From an uncultured bacterium (GTDB lineage: Bacteria; Gemmatimonadota; Gemmatimonadetes; Longimicrobiales; RSA9), in assembly GCA_937889645.1 (NCBI GenBank), contig CALBZE010000105.1:1-21962 (forward strand): 21,962 nucleotides of DNA. Direction: 5' to 3'. How positions within the stretch are numbered: position 1 is the stretch's first letter; every line of letters begins with the position of its first letter. Under the pieces are notes generated by a model that was not told the origin of the DNA, searched no databases, and saw only the letters and a program-made list of their open reading frames with translations. The position numbers were made by a program, and so were the translations under genes. Of the stretch, positions 14,313-21,962 are shown one piece after another.

Positions 14313-14459
14313 AGCCCCGGGCCCCAGGCCCCGAGCCCTAAGCCCCAAGCCCTGAGCCCCGAGCCCTGAGCCCCGAGCCCTAAGCCCCGAGCCCTAAGCC
14401 CCGAGCCCTAAGCCCCGAGCCCTGAGCCCCGAGCCCCGAGCCCCGAGCCCCGAGCCCCG
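14313..14459. repeat. Heptad tandem array 3, 21 units, inverted relative to arrays 1 and 2
   Basis: Exactly 21 units of 7 bp with no indel. On the plus strand they read AGCCCCG, AGCCCTA, AGCCCTG or AGCCCCA, with GGCCCCA and GGCCCCG near the left edge; on the minus strand this is the same YRGGGCY heptamer. CGGGGCT and TAGGGCT units alternate in the middle, and five identical CGGGGCT units end the array next to the aconitase stop. Just left of it, 14281-14298 carries two diverged units in the opposite orientation (AGGGCTCAGGGGTCAGG), so strand polarity flips there. The region 14143-14312 otherwise holds only the promoter side of the four-helix-bundle gene. Confidence 0.97.
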
Positions 14460-14482
14460 GTGCGGCCGGGCGGCGGTGCCGC

Positions 14483-17404
14483 TCAATACGTCGGCGCATC
14501 ACTCGCCGGGAACGACTCGATCGAGCCCTCCTCGACGGCGCCGTCGCGTGGTACGACGTCCGGCGGAGTCTGGGCGGCGGCGTCGTTGGCGCGGGAGACG
14601 GAGGCGGGGCGCTCGCGGCCGTCCAGGAGCTGGCGCAGGACGTAGTGGAGGATCCCGCCGTGGCGGTAGTAGGCGGCCTCCTGCGGCGTGTCGATTCGCA
14701 CGATGGCGCGGAACTCGAGCGTGCCGCCGTCCTCCTTGCGGGCGCGGACCGTCACCTCCTTCGGGCCCGAGTAGCCCTCGGCGAGCACCGTCGCGAGCCC
14801 TTCGACGTCGTAGACCTCGCGGCCCGTGAGCCCCAGCGACTCCGCACTCTCTCCCGCCACGAACTGCAGCGGCAGGATCCCCATCCCCACCAGGTTCGAG
14901 CGGTGGATACGCTCGTAGCTCTCCGCGATGACGACGCGGACGCCGAGGAGCCGCGGTCCCTTCGCCGCCCAGTCGCGGCTCGAGCCCGAGCCGTACTCCT
15001 TGCCGGCGATGACCACGAGCGGGACGCCTTCCTCCTGGTACTTCATCGCCGCGTCGTAGATCGTCATCACCTCGCCCGAGGGCATGTGCGTCGTCCAGCC
15101 GCCCTCCGTGCCCGGGGCGAGCCGGTTGCGGAGTCGGATGTTGGCGAAGGTGCCCCGCACCATGACCTCGTGGTTGCCGCGCCTGCTGCCGTAGGAGTTG
15201 AAGTCCTTGGGCTCGACGCCGTGCTCGATCAGGTAGCGGCCGGCCGGGCTGTCCTTCTTGATCGAGCCGGCCGGTGAGATGTGGTCGGTCGTGATGCTGT
15301 CGCCGAGCAGCGCGAGCACCCGCGCCCCGCGGATGTCGGGGACGGTCCCGGGCGCCTCGCGCGTCATCCCGTCGAAGTAGGTGGGGCGGCGGACGTAGGT
15401 CGAGTTCGGGTCCCAGTCGTAGCGGTCGCCCTCGGGGACGGGGAGGGCGTTCCACTCCTCGTCGCCTTCATAGACGTTCGCGTACTCCTTCCGGAACATC
15501 TCGGAGGCGATGGCGGTGCGGATCGTCTCATGGATCTCGTGCTGGGTGGGCCAGATGTCGCGCAGGAAGACGGACCGGCCGTCCTTGTCCGTGCCGATCG
15601 GCTCGTTGTACGGGTCCCAGTCCATGCGCCCCGCGAGTGCGTAGGCGACGACGAGCGGCGGCGACATCAGGTAGTTCGCCCTGACCTCGGAGTGGATCCG
15701 CCCCTCGAAGTTGCGGTTGCCGGAGAGGACGGCGCAGGCGACGAGGTCGCCCTCCGCGATCGCCTTCGACACTTCCTCCGGGAGCGGGCCGGAGTTCCCG
15801 ATGCACGTCGCGCAGCCGTAGCCGACGAGGTTGAAGCCGAGGGCGTCGAGGTGGGGGGTGAGCCCCGCGCGGTCGAGGTAGCTGGTCACGACGCGCGAGC
15901 CCGGCGCGAGCGACGTCTTCACCCATGGCTTGGGTCTGAGGCCGCGCTCGTTCGCTTTCCGGGCCAGGATCCCCGCGCCGATCATGACCGCGGGATTCGA
16001 GGTGTTCGTGCAGCTCGTGATCGACGCGATGACGACGGAACCGTGGGTGAGCCGCTCGCCCTCGGCCTCGGTCGCGACGGCCGGCTGGCCGGTCGTCGTC
16101 TGACTTCCCTCGCCCCAGACGCCGACGTCGAGCGATCTCCCATCGCGTCGGGTCGTGGCGGCTTCCTTCGTCGTGGTCGCGACGTGCGGCGGGCGCAGCG
16201 TCTCGAGCGCTTCGGCGAAGGCCGTCCTGGCGCGGGAGAGCGGGATGCGGTCCTGCGGGCGCCGTGGCCCGGCGATGCTCGGCTCCACCGTCGAGAGGTC
16301 GAGCGTGAGCGTGTCGGTGAACTCCGGCGCGGGCGAATCGGCGGTGTGGAAGAGCCCCTGCTCCTTCATGTACGCCTCGACGAGGGCGACGTGCTCCTCG
16401 CTGCGCCCGGTGAACCGCAAATAGCGCAGCGTCTCGTCGTCGACGGGGAAGATGCCGCAGGTGGCGCCGTACTCGGGGGACATGTTGCCGATGGTGGCGC
16501 GGTCGGCGACGGGGAGCGCGGCGACGCCCGGGCCGAAGAACTCGACGAACTTCCCGACGACGCCCTTCCGGCGGAGCATCTCGGTCACGCGGAGGACGAG
16601 GTCGGTCGCGGTGGCGCCCTCGGGGAGCTCGCCCTCGAGGCGGAAGCCGATGACCTCGGGGGTGAGCATGGTGACGGGCTGGCCGAGCATGGCGGCCTCG
16701 GCCTCGATCCCGCCGACGCCCCAGCCGAGCACGCCCAGCCCGTTGACCATCGGCGTGTGCGAGTCGGTGCCGAGGAGCGTGTCGGGGTAGGCGAGCGGGG
16801 CGCCGTCGCTGTGGGGCTTGTCGTGGTCGCCGGGGAAGACGACGCGGGCGAGGTACTCGAGGTTGACCTGGTGGACGATCCCGGTGTAGGGCGGGACCAC
16901 CTTGAAGTTGTCGAAGGCGCGCTGGCCCCAGCGGAGGAAGGCGTAGCGTTCGTGGTTGCGCCGGTAATCCAGCTCGCGGTTGCGCTCGAGGGCGTACGGC
17001 GTGCCGAAGGTGTCGACCTGCATGGAGTGGTCGATGACGAGCTCGACGGGCTGGAGCGGGTTGATCTTCGACGGGTCGCCGCCGAGCTCGGCCATGGCGT
17101 CGCGCATGGCGGCGAGGTCGACGATGGCGGGGACGCCGGTGAAGTCCTGGAGGAGCACGCGAGCGGGGGTGAACGCGATCTCGCGGTCGCCGACATCGGT
17201 CGGGTTCCAGCGGGCGAGGGTCTGGATGTCGTCGGCGGCGACGGACGCGCCGTCCTCGTGGCGGAGCAGGTTCTCGAGGAGGATGCGGAGCGAGTAGGGG
17301 AGTCGCGAGATCGGGAATCCCTGCTTCTCGAGCGCTTCGAGGCTGAAGAACGTGAACTGGCGGTCGCCGACCCGGAGCGTCGACCGGGCGCCGAAGCTGT
17401 CCAT
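14483..17404 (-). CDS. acnA: Aconitate hydratase A
   Basis: 973 aa, longer than the usual 890-900. It interconverts citrate and isocitrate in the TCA cycle. The three [4Fe-4S] cysteines are Cys465 (SITSCTNTSNP), Cys531 and Cys534 (GCATCIGNSG). GTDSHTPMVNGLGVLGWGVG near the N-terminal third and GSSRDWAAKGP in the swivel domain are strict family motifs. Extra length comes from a Thr/Gly-rich insert (about residues 405-450) before the first cysteine and a C-terminal tail of about 50 residues ending EEGSIESFPASDAPTY. ATG at 17404 has GGAGAGG just upstream and begins the conserved MDSFGARSTL; the in-frame extension upstream is low-complexity and rejected. It diverges from the universal stress protein gene, and its stop is 24 bp from heptad array 3. 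Confidence 0.97.
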   Translation of the reverse strand: MDSFGARSTLRVGDRQFTFFSLEALEKQGFPISRLPYSLRILLENLLRHEDGASVAADDIQTLARWNPTDVGDREIAFTPARVLLQDFTGVPAIVDLAAMRDAMAELGGDPSKINPLQPVELVIDHSMQVDTFGTPYALERNRELDYRRNHERYAFLRWGQRAFDNFKVVPPYTGIVHQVNLEYLARVVFPGDHDKPHSDGAPLAYPDTLLGTDSHTPMVNGLGVLGWGVGGIEAEAAMLGQPVTMLTPEVIGFRLEGELPEGATATDLVLRVTEMLRRKGVVGKFVEFFGPGVAALPVADRATIGNMSPEYGATCGIFPVDDETLRYLRFTGRSEEHVALVEAYMKEQGLFHTADSPAPEFTDTLTLDLSTVEPSIAGPRRPQDRIPLSRARTAFAEALETLRPPHVATTTKEAATTRRDGRSLDVGVWGEGSQTTTGQPAVATEAEGERLTHGSVVIASITSCTNTSNPAVMIGAGILARKANERGLRPKPWVKTSLAPGSRVVTSYLDRAGLTPHLDALGFNLVGYGCATCIGNSGPLPEEVSKAIAEGDLVACAVLSGNRNFEGRIHSEVRANYLMSPPLVVAYALAGRMDWDPYNEPIGTDKDGRSVFLRDIWPTQHEIHETIRTAIASEMFRKEYANVYEGDEEWNALPVPEGDRYDWDPNSTYVRRPTYFDGMTREAPGTVPDIRGARVLALLGDSITTDHISPAGSIKKDSPAGRYLIEHGVEPKDFNSYGSRRGNHEVMVRGTFANIRLRNRLAPGTEGGWTTHMPSGEVMTIYDAAMKYQEEGVPLVVIAGKEYGSGSSRDWAAKGPRLLGVRVVIAESYERIHRSNLVGMGILPLQFVAGESAESLGLTGREVYDVEGLATVLAEGYSGPKEVTVRARKEDGGTLEFRAIVRIDTPQEAAYYRHGGILHYVLRQLLDGRERPASVSRANDAAAQTPPDVVPRDGAVEEGSIESFPASDAPTY

Positions 17405-17739
17405 GGGATCCTCTCCGTTCGTGTGCGTACGCGGTCGGCGGGAGGCGTAGCAGGAACGATACCGCGGCGGTGGGATCGCGAGGCGGCGGACCGGCCGGCA
17501 ACGGCAGGCGGGCTGGCGGCGGAGGACCGGCTGGCGGCGGAGGATCGGCCGGCGACGGGGCCGCCGCGGCTGGGGATCGCGAGGCGGCGAGGCTGCGCGT
17601 GCGGGGGATCTCCCCACGGCGGATCGTGGAAAAACCATGGCATCCCCGACACGGAATCCGCGCTCACCCGACAGACTCTCGAGTGTGATCCGGCTAGGGT
17701 GATGTCGGCAACCGGGAGATTCGAATGGAGAGGTGAGCG
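17405..17739. other. 335-bp divergent intergenic region, acnA / universal stress protein
   Basis: No gene is supported here. It must hold promoters for both flanking genes, but I see no clear sigma-70 boxes. It contains an 18-bp tandem repeat at about 17511-17546 (GGCTGGCGGCGGAGGA twice, plus a partial third copy) and a separated direct repeat GGGATCGCGAGGCGGC (17472-17487 and 17573-17588). GGAGAGGT at 17727-17734 is the ribosome binding site of the stress protein gene. Confidence 0.6.
17511..17546. repeat. 18-bp tandem repeat upstream of acnA
   Basis: Two copies of GGCTGGCGGCGGAGGA with an 18-bp period, followed by a degraded third copy (GGCCGGCGACGG). Non-coding as far as can be judged. 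It may be a replication-slippage product or a spaced regulatory site. Confidence 0.65.
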
Positions 17740-18701
17740 ATGACCCGAACGATCGTGGTGCCGTTGGATCGCACGCGGTTCGGAGAGCAGGCGATTCCCG
17801 CGGCGGTTTCGGTGGCGAAGAAGACGGGTGGGTGCGTCCATCTGGTTCGCGTGTTCGAGCCGCTCGTCGTGCGGCCGGCGTTCGACGTGCTGCCGCTTTA
17901 CGATCCCTCGTGGGAGCGGGATGTCCGGCGGGCGGAGGAGATGGAGGTGGCGACGCTGGCCGACGTCGTCCGGCGGCGCGCGGGCGTGGAGGTTCGCCAG
18001 GCGGTGATCGCCGGTCCGGTGGTGGATGCGCTGTTGAGGTACGCGACGGACGTGGGCGCGGACCTGGTGGTGATGTGCACGCACGGTCGGAGCGGGGTCG
18101 GGCGTCTGGTGCTGGGGAGCGTGGCGGAGGCGGTGGTCCGGCGCGCGCCGTGTCCGGTGATGTTGGTGCGTCCGAGCGAGGGTGCCGAGGACGACCTGGT
18201 GGACGTTCCGAACTTCGACGCGGTGCCGAAGTTCGAGCACGTCCTGGTCCCGGTGGACGGGACGGAGTTCGCGAAGAAGGTGATCGCGCGGGCGGTCGAG
18301 ATCGGGGTGCCGTTCGGCGCGCGGTACACGCTGCTGCGTGTGGTATCGCCGTCGCTGCCGCCGGGGTGGCCGTACGCGGCTACGGATTTCCCGCGGGACG
18401 GTGTGGCCGAGCGGGTTCGCGCGCGGCGGGAACTGGACGGCGTGGCCGAGGGGCTGCGCTCGCAGTCGATCCGCGCGACGACGGAGGTGATCACGGACAC
18501 GGACCCGGCGCGCGCGATCCTCGAGTACGCCGAGTGGCATGGCGTCGACCTGATCGCGATGACGACGCATGGGCGTCGGGGTCTGTCGCGGCTCGCGCTT
18601 GGGAGCGTGGCGGAAGCGGTCGCGCGGGAGTCGAAGGTGCCGGTGCTGCTGTACCGACCCGAGCCGGAAGAGGAGGCTCGACGACAGGCGTTGTCCCGGC
18701 C

Positions 18702-20396
<1,695 letters not shown>

Positions 20397-20503
20397 CGGC
20401 GCTCCCGTGGCGCGTGCGCCGGCGCGTCGTCGGCCGGCGTAGTGCAGCATCTTGCAGGGAATATAAGACGAATCCGGGCGAGCGTAAGCCCCACCGGTTC
20501 GCC

Positions 20504-20524
20504 GTGTGGGAATATTCACCACAC
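20504..20524. promoter_or_regulatory. Inverted repeat GTGTGG-N9-CCACAC in the kinase/nirK intergenic region
   Basis: Perfect 6-bp arms around an AT-rich 9-bp centre (GAATATTCA, itself holding the palindrome GAATATTC). It sits in the 244-bp divergent region between the histidine kinase and nitrite reductase genes, which is otherwise without a gene. It could be an operator acting on either gene. It does not match the FNR/NnrR consensus TTGAT-N4-ATCAA. A TATATT on the minus strand near 20460 could be the kinase -10. Confidence 0.5.
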
Positions 20525-20640
20525 GAGTTTCCAGCATATCCCCACCGAGAATCCACGTCATCCCGACAGAATCCGTCCCTCCTCCGGGCTAGCTTCGATG
20601 TGCGTAACGGAAACGGAGCACAACGACCCGGGAGGGGGTT

Positions 20641-21657
20641 ATGTACTGGAGGACGCCGTTGATCGGAATCGCCGTCGCCGGCGGGATCGGGCTGGGAAGC
20701 CTGGGGGTTCTGCGGCTCGAGCGGGCCCCGGAGGTGGACCGGGTCGACTTCTCGCAGGTTCGCACGGCGACGACGCCCGCCTACGTGGCGGAGCTCGCGC
20801 CGGCCTCACGTGCGCGGATCAAGGAGCTCCGGATCCCGGTCACGCACGAGACGATCGAGATCGCGCCCGGCGTGAAGTACGACGGCTGGACGTTCGGCGG
20901 GACGGTGCCCGGCCCGACGATCCGGGTGCGCGAGGGCGACCTCGTGCGGATCACGCTGGTGAACGAGAGCCCGATGCCGCACTCGATCGACTTCCACGCG
21001 GCGCGGATCCCGATGAACGAGGCGTTCCGCACGATCGGGCCCGGCGAGGAGCTGACGTTCGAGTTCGTCGCGCGCGACCCGGGCGCGTACATGGTGCACT
21101 GCGGCACGCCGCCCGTCCTCATGCATATCATGCAGGGGATGTACATGGCGATCATCGTGGACCCGAAGGAGGGGTGGGGCACCAAGGCGGACCGTGAGTT
21201 CGTGCTGGTCCAGAGCGAGTTCTACCCGACCGCGGACCGGAACGGCGGCACGGTCCTGCAGCCGGACTACGGCGCGGCGCTCGCGAAGGACGCGACGTAC
21301 GTGGTCTTCAACGGGAACGCGTTCCAGTACAAGCGCGTGCCGCTCAAGGTCGACGAAGGAGACCGGGTCCGCTTCTTCGTGGTCAACGCGGGTCCGAGCC
21401 TGCGGAGCGACTTCCACGTGGTCGGCGCGGTGTTCGACCGTGTGCTCCCGGGCGGCAACCCGAACCACGTGATCGAGCAGGTGCAGACGTACACGGTCCC
21501 GGCGGGCGGCGGCGCGGTCTTCGAGACGGTGTTCGAGAAGGGCGCGAGCGGGGAAGGCGTCTACGCCTTCGTCACCCACGCCTTCGCCGACGCGGAGAAG
21601 GGCGCGGTCGGGCTGATCCAGGTCGGGAACGTCGGACACGTGGCGGCGGCGCACTGA
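20641..21657 (+). CDS. nirK: Copper-containing nitrite reductase (NirK type), two cupredoxin domains
   Basis: 338 aa. An N-terminal hydrophobic segment (about 5-24) exports or anchors it in the periplasm. Two cupredoxin domains span about 65-175 and 185-330. Type 1 copper ligands: His114, Cys154, His162, Met167. Type 2 ligands: His119, His153, His313. The catalytic pair of NirK, equivalent to Asp98 and His255 of characterised enzymes, is Asp117 (HSIDFH) and His259 (DFHVVG). The motif is HC rather than HCH, so there is no trinuclear centre, which argues against a laccase. NirK reduces nitrite to nitric oxide in denitrification. Some Cu ligand surroundings (HCGTPPVLMHIMQGM) differ from the classical proteobacterial sequence, so an uncharacterised NirK-like oxidoreductase remains possible. 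GGAGGGGG precedes the ATG, and a strong terminator follows. Confidence 0.8.
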   Translation: MYWRTPLIGIAVAGGIGLGSLGVLRLERAPEVDRVDFSQVRTATTPAYVAELAPASRARIKELRIPVTHETIEIAPGVKYDGWTFGGTVPGPTIRVREGDLVRITLVNESPMPHSIDFHAARIPMNEAFRTIGPGEELTFEFVARDPGAYMVHCGTPPVLMHIMQGMYMAIIVDPKEGWGTKADREFVLVQSEFYPTADRNGGTVLQPDYGAALAKDATYVVFNGNAFQYKRVPLKVDEGDRVRFFVVNAGPSLRSDFHVVGAVFDRVLPGGNPNHVIEQVQTYTVPAGGGAVFETVFEKGASGEGVYAFVTHAFADAEKGAVGLIQVGNVGHVAAAH

Positions 21658-21681
21658 GGCGGGCGTCGCCCACGGAGGCGG

Positions 21682-21704
21682 GCGCCGCGCGGGGAGCGCG
21701 GCGC
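21682..21704 (+). other. First of two stem-loops after nirK
   Basis: GCGCCGCGC (21682-21690) pairs perfectly with GCGCGGCGC (21696-21704) around GGGGA. No T-run follows. It lies between the stop codon and the intrinsic terminator and may block 3' exonucleases or slow polymerase. Confidence 0.5.
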
Positions 21705-21765
21705 GCCGGCCGGGGGCGGCGGGAGGTCGAGGGGGCGGGGCGTGGCGGCCCCCGAGAAGCGAAGC

Positions 21766-21803
21766 GGGCCGGTCGGCGGTGAGCCGACCGGCCCTTCGTT
21801 TTT
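21766..21803 (+). terminator. Rho-independent terminator after nirK
   Basis: GGGCCGGTCGGC (21766-21777) and GCCGACCGGCCC (21783-21794) form a perfect 12-bp stem with a 5-nt loop, followed by TTCG and five T residues (21799-21803). The flanking CGAA and TTCG may extend the stem. It terminates nirK and also lies just beyond the stop of the convergent response regulator gene, where the opposite strand has only a weak T-rich stretch. Confidence 0.9.
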
Positions 21804-21816
21804 CGTGCGACGTCGC

Positions 21817-21962
21817 CTACCCCTCGCTCTTGAGCAGCCCCGTCTTCAGCGCGAAGCGCACCAGCTCCGAGCGGTGGTTCAGCTTGAGCTTCTCCATGAT
21901 CCGGGAGCGGTAGGTGTCGACGGTCTTGGGGCTGATGAAGAGCTTCTCGCCGATCTCGCTGG
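21817..21962 (-). CDS. LuxR/NarL-family response regulator, C-terminal part (cut by window edge)
   Basis: Only the last 48 codons are visible. They read as the LuxR-type helix-turn-helix: SEIGEKLFISPKTVDTYRSR (the recognition helix SPKTVDTYRSRI) followed by IMEKLKLNHRSELVRFALKT and the stop TAG. This is the output domain of NarL/FixJ-type response regulators, in which an N-terminal receiver is phosphorylated by a histidine kinase. The receiver lies outside the window, so a non-response-regulator LuxR protein cannot be excluded. It converges on nirK and is about 1.4 kb from the PAS-GAF kinase, a possible but unproven cognate. Confidence 0.88.
   Translation of the reverse strand, partial: SEIGEKLFISPKTVDTYRSRIMEKLKLNHRSELVRFALKTGLLKSEG

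Noticed and set aside
13706..14459. Insertion sequence or integron-type element
   Set aside because: There is no transposase or integrase, no defined terminal inverted repeat outside the heptads and no recognisable target duplication. It is kept only as a hypothesis in the findings.
15281..17743. Long open frame on the plus strand across acnA
   Set aside because: It lies wholly opposite the acnA gene, whose Fe-S and family motifs are unmistakable. The plus-strand product is a low-complexity Val/Glu/Arg/Gly-rich sequence with no domain; such frames are usual in very GC-rich DNA.
20641..21657. Two-domain laccase
   Set aside because: The sequence has HC at the type 1 site rather than the HCH needed for a trinuclear copper centre, and it keeps the NirK catalytic Asp and His.

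Overview
The window is very GC-rich, compactly coded DNA with GTG as well as ATG starts. It suggests a free-living, aerobic to facultatively denitrifying bacterium, most plausibly Gemmatimonadota or a similar high-GC phylum. That placement is inferred from three things: the density of secreted M28/S9 peptidases, the 'IFWLGQ'-type HEAT proteins next to an ECF sigma factor, and the heptad repeats. No rRNA, tRNA, IS element, phage gene or CRISPR array was recognised.

Region 1 (104-4494, minus strand) reads as one tightly packed operon. A SRAP/YedK abasic-site protein comes first, then an ECF sigma factor, a single-pass membrane protein that is probably its anti-sigma factor, and two exported HEAT-repeat proteins. 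Spacings are 25 bp, an overlap of up to 4 bp, 22 bp and an 8-bp overlap. Region 2 (4623-13605) is a run of exported hydrolases: an S9 prolyl-oligopeptidase-like enzyme, an M28 peptidase with a C-terminal Fn3-like domain, an M23 peptidase and two more M28 peptidases. Set inside it is a three-gene operon of a polytopic membrane protein, a small winged-helix regulator and the M23 peptidase. That operon is preceded by a TTGACA box and three TTTGCA half-sites that look like its own operator.

Region 3 (13606-14482) holds a four-helix-bundle protein gene bracketed by two inverted arrays of a G-rich heptamer (consensus YRGGGCY). A third array of the same heptamer, 20 units in perfect register, lies at 8650-8789 after the first M28 gene. 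The arrays put stop codons in all six frames, supply the actual stop codons of two genes, and have G-quadruplex-type spacing. They are the most unusual feature of the window.

Region 4 (14483-21962) carries aconitase A with an unusual C-terminal tail, a tandem universal stress protein, a PAS-GAF histidine kinase whose 3' end overlaps the stress-protein gene by 70 bp on the opposite strand, a NirK-type copper nitrite reductase with every copper ligand present, a strong intrinsic terminator, and the 3' end of a LuxR/NarL-type response regulator gene cut by the window edge. The kinase, nitrite reductase and regulator together suggest a redox or nitrogen-oxide response locus, but that link rests only on position.
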